A DNA stretch of 64,000 bases from Amphibalanus amphitrite (lineage: Eukaryota; Arthropoda; Thecostraca; Balanomorpha; Balanidae). The stretch is from NCBI RefSeq assembly GCF_019059575.1, contig NW_024883381.1, positions 31,568-95,567 of the forward strand, in the 5' to 3' direction. Below the pieces are notes generated by a model. It saw only the letters and a program-made list of their open reading frames with translations. It ran no database searches and was not told the DNA's origin. Shown piece by piece: positions 7,527 to 20,000 of the stretch (the stretch's first letter is position 1; the number at the start of each line of letters is the position of its first letter). The translations under genes and the position numbers were made by a program.

Positions 7527-10500
7527 ATGTGGTCCGACTGGAGGGTGATGGTGTCGGCACACCACGTGCTGAACGTGCTGCTCGCATGCTCCTTCCTCGT
7601 CTTCAAGCTGACACCGGTGGTGTGCGAGTACGTGTTCCACGGACCAGAGCCCTGCGAGCTCTCTGATGTGAGTTTCATTGGTTGGAGCTTTTAGTTGAGG
7701 GGCGTATGGAGCTGTGCGCTCGGGTCGTGTACGAGTTCTGCAAATTGTTTTGTGATCTCACTGTTAGATAATCAAATCGGAAATGTGTGCTGTTTTCCGT
7801 GCATGGATTTTTAGTTGATTACTGCATGATTGCCAAGTGTACCTATAAACTTCGAACTTCAGAGCTATGCAGATGAAGTGGTTACGCTTTGTAGGGATCA
7901 AAATTGTTGAACTGTTAGTCATAAGATGTGGTCATTCTCTCTGACATTGCACTGTGTTTCCACAGAACGAAAGCAAACTGCTGTTCTTCGTGGCAGTAGT
8001 GATCTGGGCCAAGACGAAGAAGACTGGGCAGCGCGGCCTCCTGCCCTACCTGAGCACCACCTACACCTACATGAAGCTACTCAACCTGGTGCTCTGGTTC
8101 TACTCTGACCCTGTGAAGGGCATCATCTACCTGGTGCTGGCCACTAGTGAGTTGAGTCATGTTGGTGTGCTGGATGTTTTGCGATCTTAGCTGGGATAGT
8201 GATTTAGGGATAAGTGACGGATAGCAGTGGCAGCTGCCCACTTTAGGGGCTTCCTGTACGAAGGTTCGTAAACTAGCTTGGTATGCGCAAGGGTTTGTTG
8301 CGATCCTTTTACTTTAGGAATCTCTTACGGTGCGAACCCAGTTGGCATGCGAACTTTTTCCATACCGAACTCTATTCCCCTTCGTACCTCAGACGTACGG
8401 ACCTTATCTGATGCGAATCTTTTCCACGCCCTTACAGACTTCATCCCATACGAATCTTACCTGATACGAGCCCTTGCATACGAACCGTCGGTTATGAATG
8501 CGAATCTTGGGCTTCGAACCTTGGTCTGGGTCCCCTGTACTGAAGGGTCACCTGAAGAAGTGAGTGAGAGGCTGGTAAATGTTCAGCGTTAGATATACAC
8601 TTAACAGCGGGAATCACAGAGTAGCTCTTATTGCGCGATTGAAAGAGCATCCACTGGAATAATTTTGTGGTCACGTGGCTATGTGAGCTGGTGATTATTT
8701 CGGGGGGGGGGGGGGGGCAGGGGGAGCGTGTTGAGCGCTAAAGTGAATAGGTTTAGTCATGCCAGCCAACTGCCAATTTGGGACTTCCTATGTGGTAAGG
8801 TACCTAATCAAGCCATTCGGATAATTTCACAGTAAGTAATCGCACGCTCTGTCGCTGTTTCTCCAGGCGAACCGTCACGTCTCCCTCTCCCCTCCCCCAA
8901 TATTCCCTGTTGAGTCTCACTGCAGTGACCCTCTCCTGTTGCTCCTCACTGTATTCTCCTCCCCTATCTGTTGCGTCTCCCCCTCCCCCACATCACCCCC
9001 TAGTCTCATGTTGCATCTCACCACCCTCCCCGCCCTTTCTCCCCATTTCAGTGGCGTACGTGTGGTTCCCGGAGCCGGTATCTTCAGCGCCGGAGAAGGT
9101 CACCTACTTCTCCTACCAGGAGCTGGAGGAGCAGCTCACCACGCAGCGCAACACCACCTTCTTCGTCTGCTTCTTCGCCACCTGGTTCCCGTCGTCGGTC
9201 AACTTTGCCAACGTGTTCTCGCGTCTATCGGGATCGTGAGTGATTCGAGCGGGTCGGATCATATAGGGGAGGTGACAGGGGCTTCCTGGGGGCAATTTGG
9301 GCAGCTGAGCAATTAAATCGATACAAAAACCTTGGAGATCGGACAGTTATTTCGGACCATTTCTCAGTACCATAAGATAATGGGGAATATTTGTTTCTGG
9401 TCCCTAAAAAGCTGTTTCTGGCACCTAATTGCTGATCAGCCCCAAAATGCTTATTCGACCCTAATATCTGAATCTGGCACCTAATTGCTTCCACACAGCC
9501 TAAAGTTGCCAGATCGTCTAGTTGAACTCCGTATTTGCTGTTTGCTGATTCAGCACCAAAACCAAAACATCCAGCACCTATTTTATTCCACGTTTGCCTA
9601 CCTAATTCACGTAATCTTTCTGATTTTATGTATCCTAACAAACATGAACGTTGCATTCGGTGATGTCAAGTGCCATTTTCGCCAGTGGAGATAATGATTA
9701 ATGCCATTTCTAGCCAAAAGAGAATCACTAGCCAGCTATGGTGCAGCATAGCAAGACGCTCGTATACCAGCCCGCTATGTAGAGACTAGAGATTATTGCA
9801 CCCTCGGCCATTTTAACGTGAAAAGTTTGGATCCGTCACTTCCAGCCAGGCTCTCAGGTCATAAACTGGAGTAAAGCAAAATGTAAACTCTGAACAGACA
9901 TGCCACGCAACCGGCCCTCTTTTCAATATTATCAGCTTTCTGCAATCATCGTCTGACTCCATCTCGATCAAACGCAGCATCCGGTTTCTACAGGGGCGTT
10001 TGACTGACCGGCCACACAATAACCAAAAACAAAATCAAAGCTTCATGCACACATATGACATAAGTAAGAAACGGATGAAAAAGGCACAACCACGGCACAA
10101 CTCTGCGCGGCAAACAACGGACAATGTCCCACGCAAGATCCCGCGTTTCTTCAGCGGCCTTGAACGGGATGAAAACATTACATTTCTTTTTTGGAGCTCT
10201 TTGATGACGTCAAAAAATACAATACCCGTTTTAATGGTCAAAATCGAGACAATTACTCACAAAAATGTTTCCCTTTAAGCATTACAAATAAATGCTTTTA
10301 AATATTTAAATGACATTGTTTTTTCAAACAAATCAATATTATTTGCTTACTTAAACGTCATATACAATGCTGAGATCACTACGGGGCTGTCTTAGAGTGT
10401 AGCTGCACTGGCAACCTTTAGGCTAGACTCCAGGGGTCATTATACCAGAACAACATGATTCTACCAGCCAGTAGTTCATTTTTCTACTAGATTGGTGCTA

Positions 10501-12073
10501 TGCTCAGCATTTAGGTGCCAGATTCAGAAAAAAGAGTAAGGCGTACCGATGAATAGGTGCCAGAAACAGCTAATTAAGGTCATTTTCCATGATTGGTGCT
10601 GGTATCCACCAAATAGGTGCTGAGGACCAATTTTGGGGCGAGTCAGCTTTTAGGTGCCAGAAATAGCTTTTCTGGGACGCAATTAAATGGCGTCCTAAGA
10701 TAATTGATCAGCCATAATGAACTTTTCATTCGGAATAATCTCATGCGTAGCCGTAGGTACTCGTCGGAGGCAAGCTCAACATATTTTATTTTGTCTCTAG
10801 CGCCCTGTGTCTTAATGCTGATGTTCCGTGCACAAGCGTGATACTGGATAGTGGATAACTGGATAACGTTTTGATGTTGTGTTCCGTGTCTGAGGGGCGT
10901 GCTGAGCTACTGCTGTTTGTTTGACAGGCGTCCCGTGTCACGGGTACACGGGAATACTCTAAGTGTTCGTCCCACGTCTCATGCTCCCGCTGGATACCTA
11001 CTGCTTGTTTTTCCTCTGTCTCTGGCACTCACTGGATGACCCGTTGTTTGTATTACCCGTGTCTTAAGTGTCGCTTCGCTTGATAACCTAATGTTTGTCT
11101 CACGTCTTGTTCTCGCGCTGGATAACCTGCTGATTTGTCTCACACCTCAGGTACGCACTACATAACCTGTTTGTTCGTCCCATACTCCAGGTACGCGCTG
11201 GATAACCTGAGTTCTTCTTCCTTCACATGGCCGCGCCGGATAACATGTTTGTTTGTTTTACACCCCAGGTACGCGCTGGATAACCTATATTTGTTTCCCC
11301 AATTTGTCTCACACCTCAGGTACGCACTACATAACCTGTTTGTTTTCTCACACCCCAGGTACGCGCTGGATAACCTTTGTGTTTCCTTCATACCCCAGGT
11401 ACGCGCTGGATAACCTCGTATTCGGTAAGGTGGACGTCACGCGACACCCGGACGCCGCCCAGAAGTACCGCATCAGCACGTCCAGCTTCAGCCGCCAGCT
11501 GCCGACCGTGGTGCTGTTCGATGGGGGCCAGGAGGTCACCCGGCGACCCGGCTTTGACGAGAAGGGTCGCCTGGTGCCCTTCACCTTCACACAGGTAGGC
11601 GGACAGCCGCGTGGCTCCAACATCTGGTCAAGGGGGTTCGTTTTGTGTTCTGTGAAATGGTCAGTATCGTGAAAATTGCAAGTGATAATTGCATTGCATT
11701 GCAACATTTTTATGTGGAATGCCAAAGTGATGTTCGTAAAAATGTTGATAGCAGTATCGGCATTCGGCAGTACCAAAATAACGACCATATTTTTCTTGCT
11801 CTTCACACATTATCATGCTTACATGGAGGGCCGCTCTTGTATAACTATCATCTAAGACCAAACTGACAGTAATATAGCCAGCACTTATCAGCGCAGATCA
11901 GCCACGACTGGCATTCACTTCTCGCACCGCGTCCGGCGCTCGTCTCTTACATCTGTCACCGCTCTGCCCGACAGGATAACGTGGTGGCGGCCTTCGACCT
12001 CAACAACGTCTACCAGAAGTGCAAGGACGAGCTACCGCGCTTCCGCAAAATCGAGGCCAAGAAGACCAAGTAG
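7527..12073 (+). CDS. TMX2: TMX2-like thioredoxin-related transmembrane protein, 5 coding exons
   Basis: Exons 7527-7667, 7966-8146, 9052-9235, 11399-11594, 11975-12073; all introns are GT-AG and the phases join into 266 aa. The N-terminus holds a hydrophobic segment (HVLNVLLACSFLVFKL) and two more lie in exon 2 (LLFFVAVVIW, LNLVLWFY), followed by a thioredoxin-fold domain (exons 3-4: VFGKVDV, KYRISTSSFSRQLPTVVLF, cis-proline region QLPT). The C-terminus KKTK is a dilysine ER-retrieval signal. TMX2 is an ER, partly mitochondria-contact, membrane protein. The active-site position reads ATWFPSS, with no cysteine, whereas human TMX2 keeps one Cys (SNDC); a disulfide-exchange role is therefore unlikely here. 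The start was chosen as the first ATG of an exon with good coding content and a following donor. Length is slightly below human TMX2 (296 aa), mainly at the N-terminus and the C-terminal tail. Confidence 0.93.
9385..10685. repeat. Degenerate inverted-repeat element in TMX2 intron 3
   Basis: A cluster of short units around TTTCTGGCACCTAA at 9385-9495 reappears in reverse complement (TTAGGTGCCAGAAATAGC and variants) at about 10505-10685. Each arm contains two to four imperfect copies and a shared CCCCAAAAT motif. The arms flank about 1 kb without coding signal. This looks like an old foldback element, but the ends are eroded and no target duplication was found. Confidence 0.55.
11100..11398 (+). 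repeat. 39-40 bp minisatellite of splice-acceptor-like units before TMX2 exon 4
   Basis: CAG|GTACGCGCTGG or CAG|GTACGCACTAC occurs with AG ending at 11150, 11190, 11268, 11319, 11358 and at the true acceptor 11398. Spacings are 40, 78, 51, 39 and 40 bp. Each unit has a pyrimidine tract, an AG, and a copy of the first six to seven codons of exon 4 (Y-A-L-D-N-L). Degenerate relatives (GGATAACCT-like) reach back to about 10850. The unit between 11190 and 11268 lacks the AG. Confidence 0.9.
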
Positions 12074-14024
12074 CGGCCCACCTCCGTGCTTTCTGTGAAG
12101 CTCATTTGTGCGCGTGTGCATGCTGCGTGCCTGGCCACGCAAGTTGCTGTTTGTATGAGCTTGCGTGCGACGCGTGTTGAGGCGCAAGATATCCCAGTAT
12201 GTGCCATAGGGTAGGTATGTCTCATGCTGGCGTCGCTGTAGTTTGTGCAATAGGGACGATGTCTGGGAGCTCTGGGATCGCTGCTGTTCTCTGTGCTGTT
12301 CTGCGCACGTCACTCCATCCGATCCCATGGTGGCGTGGTCCTCCGATGACGTCACCGCGGCTCCGCTGAACGTCCTTCGGCCCGCTGTGGTCTGACAGTG
12401 AGGACATGAACTGTGAATCTCGGTTCGGCTGCGCGCCGGTCACCATAATTCAGTGTTGCCATCATGTTCTGTACCGTGTTTCAGTTCATTAGAGATGAGC
12501 TTCATGCCCAGAGAACGACATGTTGTGTAGTTGGTGCGAGCTGCTGCGCTGGTCTCAAATACATTGGCAGGTACGGTCGCAGTCGAATGTTATAGCAGTG
12601 GAGTGTAAAACAAATCGATCTGGGTGAATATGCATGATAAATGGGTTACGGACAAAAGTACGTAGGTATTGTAAATGTTCGTTGGTATGACAAATGTACA
12701 AACAAAAGTGTTTATTGCAAATGTACGTAGGGCGCAAAGTAAGTGGAGACATCAAAATAGGTTTGGTTAGTTTGGTAACGCTAGGTCAGGCCATTTTTTT
12801 TAAACTAAACGAGCTTATGTCCTTCTGTAGATATTAGGAAATGTATTGCTTACACCCTACGTAGCTGTCTGCGCATATGAGCATTTGCCTATGTAGGCAC
12901 TTCTTTTGTCCACTCCTATGCTACGCCTTTGAGCGGTACTACACGTCACGTTACTACATGGCTACTTTTATTTTCCAAGTACGGGAAACCTATACCTCGG
13001 TCCTCGAACATTTTTAGATTCTACTTTTTTAGCTTTTTCAAATTGGTAGGTTCATGAACGGTTGGTGTCTGGTGATGTAGTCTTTAGTTTGTCGGTGATG
13101 TAGTCGCCTTGAGTCAACCATTATCGTACGTGGACTGTGTAGCAGGCAATAGGTGTCGCCCTAATCGACACAGATATCGCGGTATTTGATATACCATTCA
13201 ACAGATGGCGTCAGCTCACCATTTACACTTACACTGTACCTATTCTTTGCGCAGAAATCAATGTTGAAAGTGGAGACATGTTCCAAACCAGTTTATATTG
13301 AATTAGTTCCAAACTCAAAACGCAAATACCACGTTGCAATCGCGGTCATATTGAGCGCAATAGTTACCAAATCTTACCACTTCTTTGCCGGTCTGGGCTT
13401 GTAAAAATGTTGCAGCTCTGGGGCAAGCATCAAACTACGTCATTTGTAGATTTACTCCTAAAAATCTTATACTTCTTGACAAAGTTAGTAACTGTTTCAA
13501 ATATATACAATTATATCCCGGTTAATGTTATAAGTAATTTATTTTTAAGACATTGGAACTAGACATTTGTCAAGTATTTTCATATTACGTCATATATTAT
13601 GGCTTTTTCTCATACCCTACATCGATACCGTTTGGATTTTAGACCGATCCTTGAGATCCATGTTGGCGTCATTCCAGTTCCTAACGGCGAGGTGGGGGGA
13701 GCGCTGGTGTGCCGTCTAGGATCTGGAATCAGTCGCTTGACGCTTCCTGAGTGTGACCAGGCGTGTGCGGTCGCTGTGACCTGCAAAATCGTTTGGAAGA
13801 GACTGTAAAACGTTTGCTGTTTCCCTGTTCGATAAACAGAGAAGGGCGTTCAAGAAATCACCGGCTTTAGCTGAAGCTTGATTTGAAGTCAATTGGATTT
13901 ATATTTGACAAGTTTTCAATTAAGTATCCACAGAATCTAAATATTTAAGATCGCTCACAATTAGAGTATCTGCTGCTCTGTGTTACTCTAAAGCATAAAG
14001 ATTACCTGTCAATCAGAAACAACC
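12074..14024. other. TMX2-Spinster intergenic region, no gene seen
   Basis: About 1.95 kb between the TMX2 stop and the Spinster start. It should hold the TMX2 3' UTR and the Spinster promoter and 5' UTR. I found no convincing open frame, tRNA or transposon end. Composition shifts to AT-rich from about 12550 onward. Confidence 0.5.
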
Positions 14025-17000
14025 ATGGCGGAGGGAGGAGTCAAACCAAATATATCACAGCAAGCACTTGTGAAAAATGAGATCCCAGATGTGAAATTCA
14101 TTTCAACTCCATCTGGGGAAGTTACTCCAACAAGAGCATCATCAGCTGCCTCAGGAGGAAGAAGAATAACAGCCCAGCAAGGCATATCTGTTGCTATTCT
14201 CTGTTTTATAAATCTGATCAATTACATGGACCGGTTCACAGTGGCTGGTGAGTGCAATTGCTAGGTGCAGCAGCTCTGTAAACATTTTGTATTTGTCAAT
14301 CTCTACACACAAATTCAGGTATAATGCAGAGCTGGATCACCAACTCTGGACCTTTTCATCTCAATTGCTATCTCAGTTTTTTTTTTTGCAATGAGACTAA
14401 ATCTCAAATCATGTATTTTTAACCATGTTTTGCTGCAGATAATTGCTAAGCTCAAACCTTGACATGCTTTTATTTTGTGTTTTCAGGCATCCTGACTGAG
14501 ATCCAGGACCACTATGGGGTCAACGACTCAATGGCTGGACTGCTGCAGACTGTGTTCATAGTCTCCTACATGATATTTGCTCCTCTGTTTGGGTTCCTCG
14601 GTGACCGGTACAACAGGAAGTGGATCATGGCTCTGGGGGTGTTCATCTGGTCACTGACTACACTGCTTGGATCATTTATGGAGGTAAGCACAAACCAGTA
14701 ACTCTTTGAGCAACCTAAGACTGAGTTAGGAATCACATCCTCATTTCACAGTCAATTTCCAGCCACTTCAGCTGCTAATCTGTAGCCAACCCCCAAAATA
14801 GCTCCTGAAATGGGTGCTGGCCAGTGGTCAACAGTTTGTTGATGTTTCTAATTTGGCTTCAGGATGAAACATAAGTTGATGCCATCCGTTACTCGGCAGT
14901 CGGCCACGGTCGCTGCCGGGCGACCTGCCATCCTGATCCGTCCTGACGCTGGTCCATCCCGGCTGGTGGTCGCTATTCAAAACCGAGATCCGGGGTCACC
15001 CCAGATTTGGCTGGAACGAAGGCATTTCATAACGCTCATTAGTATAGTACTTATTCGGTTTAGGGTCCATGCAAAACACGTGGATGCTACGGTCAGTTTT
15101 CGGGTCTATCTGACGGTTGTGCAACCATTCGGCTGTGCTGGATCGCCAGTGAATTGCATACGGGAGGTCAGTTGCAGGTTCAGGTCAGCCTCGGGTCACA
15201 CCGGACCAGGTTGGGTCACGCCCCCTCCCCATTCTTCATCGCGGTTCACGGCGCGCGGCGCGTAAAACGCCGGCCGGCGCGCGGCGATCACACGACAGCC
15301 GGCGGCGCCGGCCTCGCCGACCAATCAGAGGCCGCCGCTAGAGTCACGCCAGCGGTGACGTCACGGTGTGGGCGGGGCCGACGCCGATTGATCGCCGGCC
15401 ACGCGGCACTTGGCGCAAGCCGTACGGCCGCGGAAAACTGGGACGGCACCGTGTCTGAGGAAAGGGGAGGGGCGGGCGACCTTCCCACGTGGGTTGGGCC
15501 GGCGCCTACGGTCTTCTGATGGCTCAGGAGCGAAACCCCGCGACTAAACAGGGCGAGAATGATTCAGGAGGATCGATCATTGAATCATACAATTGGATGC
15601 AATTCGACGACTCTGCCGTTTGGATATGTTCTTTTTTTATATATTATATCCAGTAGCTGTCGGCCTCACAACTATTGATATGTTCAATGTATTTCGAATC
15701 ATTCCATTGCATGGTTTAGTATTTGATTCGATCACACACACAAAAGACATGGTACACCTAGCCCGTCCCCCCCCCCCCCCACACACACACGTACACGCAC
15801 ACATGCACAAACACTGCCGCAGTAGACTGATGAGTGCAGAGCAGCCAGCGCGTCACAATTTTCACGGATATGACAGAAGGCAAAAGCGCTAGGCAGCAAG
15901 GTGGCGAAGAAACTCAGCGTGTGTTCCAGAGCTAGTGGTGGAGGGTGGGAGGTGGTTCCAGGAGGTTGCCGCTCGGTAGGAAAAAGCTCGTCTCGACATT
16001 GATAAGCGATAATTTGGTAACTCTAATGCACCCGACAGCGTGGAACGTGTGGCGCGCGCAGACACAGCCGCCCGTGTTGTGAACAAAGTGCGTAATGCCG
16101 CGGGAGCGAGCGGGTCCTTCAGCGCTCTGAAAACACGAATGTTGTCGCGATAGGTGACTAAATCCGTGATTTTGGGCCAGCCCAGTGCAGACAACACGGG
16201 GGAAATGTGATCACGGTGTTTCGCCCCAGATACGATTCTAGCTGCGAAATTAATGACTTTCTGCACCCGCTTGAGGTGACAACCTACAGCCCCGCCCCAG
16301 ACTGAGAGGCAGTAAATGATGTGGGGGAAGACATGACATTGAATGAGAAGTTTCAAAACATCAGCTGAGAGGTGATGTCGAATTTTGTAGAGAGAAATAA
16401 GGACGGCATTGTATTTTTTGACGACACTGGAAATGTGCTTTTCCCAGGATAGGCTGGGATCAATGGTTACACCTAGCATCTTCACTTGAGAAGATGGCTT
16501 GAGTACATGTCCCGGTAGGTTTAAATGGAAAGCTGAGGCTTTCTTCAGGTTCTGGGGGGTGCTAGAAATGAGAAGGCTAGTCTTCGATGGGTTCATTTTC
16601 AAAGAGTTTGACGTGAAGTAGTTGAGAACAGCACTGAGGCTTTCCTCCTGTCTCGCTTTTAGGGTAGACAGAGATGCGGGGTCGGTGGAATCTAGTAACT
16701 GTGTGTCGTCGGCATAAGAAACCAAGCGTCCGTGGGGAACATATGCTGGAAGATCATTTGTGAAGATGCTGAAGAGGATGGGACCAACTAAGGAGCCCTG
16801 TGGAACACCGTGAGACAGAGGCAAAGATAGAGACCCGCCTCTCACTACCTGTTGCCGACCAGACAGGTAGCTTCGGAACCAATTCGGATCTATTCCATAC
16901 CAGCAGAGTTTCGTAAGGAGGACGTCGTGATCAACGCTATCAAAAGCGCGGCTCAAGTCAATTGAAGTTACAGCTACGATGTCACCCTCGTCGATGCGCC

Positions 17001-20000
17001 GCGTCATCCACTCGATAGCATCGGTCAAAGCATCCTCCGTCGAGTGAGCAGCTCTATATGCATATTGCGAATTGACCAACAGGTGATTAGTAGCAAGAAA
17101 GGACGACAGCTGCATACAAACAACTTTTTCACATAACTTCGAGAGCACCGACAGGAGAGAGATGGGCCGGAAATTACTCGGGTTATCTATGTCGCCGGAC
17201 TTATGAAGTGGTACGACGGTCGCGAGTTTCCATGATAATGGAAAATGACATGATATTATCGATGCATTCACGATATGCAGCAAGTGTGGACCAATCACAG
17301 GAAAACATGCTCTGATTGCGTGTAGTGGCACACCGTCATGCCCCACTGCTCTAGATGCAGACAACTTTCGCAACGCCAAAGACAGTTCTGATAGTGTAGC
17401 CGGCTTCAGGCGCAGACCCGCTGACGTCACACGCGGCGGCCTTGGCGGGAGCCGAGAGGGACCGCTGACGGCCAGCTCCGCAGCAATTTTCGATCCGACG
17501 GTGGCGAAATGACGATTGAACTCATCTGCCTGTTCTGTCGGCATCCCACATATGCCTTTTTTACCCCCACACGCAGGACGCACCGCAAATTCAGATATGT
17601 TGCGCCAAAAAGATCGTCGATCAGATAACAAGTGAGCTGACAAAAAGTCGCGTTTACTTTTTAATAGACGCCCTTTCACAAGGTTCCGCAATCTCCGGTA
17701 CACATCTCTATCATCGACGGATCGAGAACGTTGCCATGTACGGAAAGCCGTATCTCTTTCACGCATGAGTTGTTTAAGCTCTTCATTATCCTCTATCCAG
17801 GGGCACCGTGGTCGACGAGGGGTTACAGTTTTTAGGGGGCAGTGAGTGTCCACAACCTTCCACCACAGATTTAGAAAAGCGGCTAATTTCTTGTCCACGC
17901 TATCCGCGCTGTACATTTCACCCCAGTCTGATAGTAGCAAAGATAGGCAAACGGCATCCCAATTCACTTTCCGCCAGGGACGTGCCTTGAACGGGGACGG
18001 CCGACGGCTCTGACGACGGAGCTGTGCTCGAACGATGATTGTGAGGTGATCGGCGATTTGGTCAGATGATGTTAGGACTGAAGCGTTTTGATCCGGAACA
18101 TTGCTGATGATGTGATCGATGAGTGAAGTAGAGGGTTCTAGATGTGTTGGCTCGGTGACTAGTTGAGTTAGACCCAGTTCGTTCAAGGCGGCTTTGTACT
18201 GACGTACTCCAGGAGCGTCATGTTGCAATAAATTTATATTTGTGTCGCCCAAGCAAAAAACTGGCTTTCCGTAGCCGAGCGCGTGTTTTAGCTGATCTTG
18301 GAGGTCGTCGACAGCGCTGGCCACCGATGTGGATGGTGCTCGGTACACCACGCCGACTGTGACCGAGCGAAGACCCCTGCCGCTGATGCTGAGCCAGAGA
18401 GTCTCGCAAGGCCCGGCTGCAGGGATTGGCAGAACACTAGTAGTCAGCTCCTCACGATGTATGATAGCCACACCACCTCCACGAGCAGTACCTCTCTGCC
18501 CCGTTTCGGGTTGGGATAGCCGATCTCTTCTTATGATCTGATATCCGGGGAAAGCTAAGATTCTGCTCTGAACGGGTTTTGAGAGCCATGTTTCCGTCAC
18601 GCATAAAACGTCCAAATCTTGTTGCGTTAACAGTTGATTGATTTCATTAAGCTTCGGTACGATAGAGCGAACGTTTGAATGACCGATATTCAGAGTGTGC
18701 CGGGGTAGACGTCGGTTGGTTTCTCCCAGTGAAGGGTGGCGCTCTACACGGCGGGCCCCACTGGCCCCAACGCCTTCCTGCCGGCTGCTGTCCGCTGGCA
18801 GGCCCGGCCCAGCCCGGGGTTCAGCCGTCCGGTCTCGTCCTGCATGGACGAGTCCGGGGCTGCCTGTTAGGGGGATCAGGACACGGCCGCGGCTCGGGCA
18901 CCGCTCGTGCTCTATGGCACGTCTGCGGCGCGCCTGGACGTGGCGGCCGGCCCGTCTCCCCCTGCAGTGCCTCCTTACTCCGCCGCTGGGTGAGAGATTA
19001 ATGGGTCTGTCCATGAGGGATTCTCCCCTGGTCCGAGTGTCCGACGACCGTCGGAGTCGACGGCGGTGGAACGTGCGGCGGTAGACGACGACCGAGCCGT
19101 GTGATTGGCTGGTGGAGCTCTTCTAAAACCGGTAGAATTTTGGTCGAACGAAACGAGGGCCATGGCAAGGCTTTCGATTGTCATGAAGAGTAAAACAAAA
19201 CTTGAATATTATTCGCAAGCCCACAAGATGAGGGACGAGCGAAAAATCACCACGCATTGCCGAAGCTAGCACTGTTCGACATCGCTGATACTTGAAAGCA
19301 CACTGGCACTATTTCCGCGGAAAAAAAACTGGTAAAACGACAGAGCGCACGCAGGGGCGGCTGCCAGCGAGCGGCGCTCAGCCCGGTCAACTGCCCTGCT
19401 CTAGTTAGTAAGAGCTTGAGCAACCTTCCCGGTCAAAAATGTTGGGATGTCATCCGTTCCGTCGAGTTTCAACCGCTTCCCTTCGAGCCCATCATCCTGC
19501 GTGCTCCGGGCAGGTGACCGCCGTGTGAACGAACTCGGACCGGCGCGGCGCCGGACCGGGGCCGGCCAGTTCCGATGGGAAGGGGATGGGGAGGATGTGC
19601 GTCGGTGTCCGGTTTGCTCCGGCACGTGATCGCACGCCTGGTCGATGGATGCTCGATAGTCCGCTCGATGCCGGGTGGGATATGTCGATCGCCTGCTGCG
19701 ATCTGGATTGAAGCTGTTGCGTTTGGTGACTGTTGCAGACTGGACTTCGATCTTTCTGTTGGTCCTACTCTTTTTGCAAGGTTTTTTTTTAAGGTAGCTG
19801 CTCTTCGCTAAATATGATGAAATCGTTCGTCACTGATTCGTTACAAGTTCGTCACAAGTATCCCTGATATCTCCATCAAATTTTGCGGAGTACTTTTGCG
19901 AAGCGGAGCAACAGCTTTGCTCGGATCATCCTATTCCGTGTTGCCTGTCTGCATAGGTGTGGTGTCCTGCTTTGGGATTGATCGCGCTTCTAAACCTGCA

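Noticed and set aside
8278-8592. 104-codon + frame in TMX2 intron 2
   Set aside because: Made of repeated CGAAC/TACGAAT-like units; not protein-like and lies inside a supported intron.
6861-8830. Shared GCCATTCGGATAATTT at 6861 and 8814
   Set aside because: Only 16 bp with no flanking similarity; too short to define an element.
19401-19625. Possible LINE ORF1
   Set aside because: Only 74 codons, no zinc knuckle or RRM-like motif, and no clear link to the LINE 5' end.
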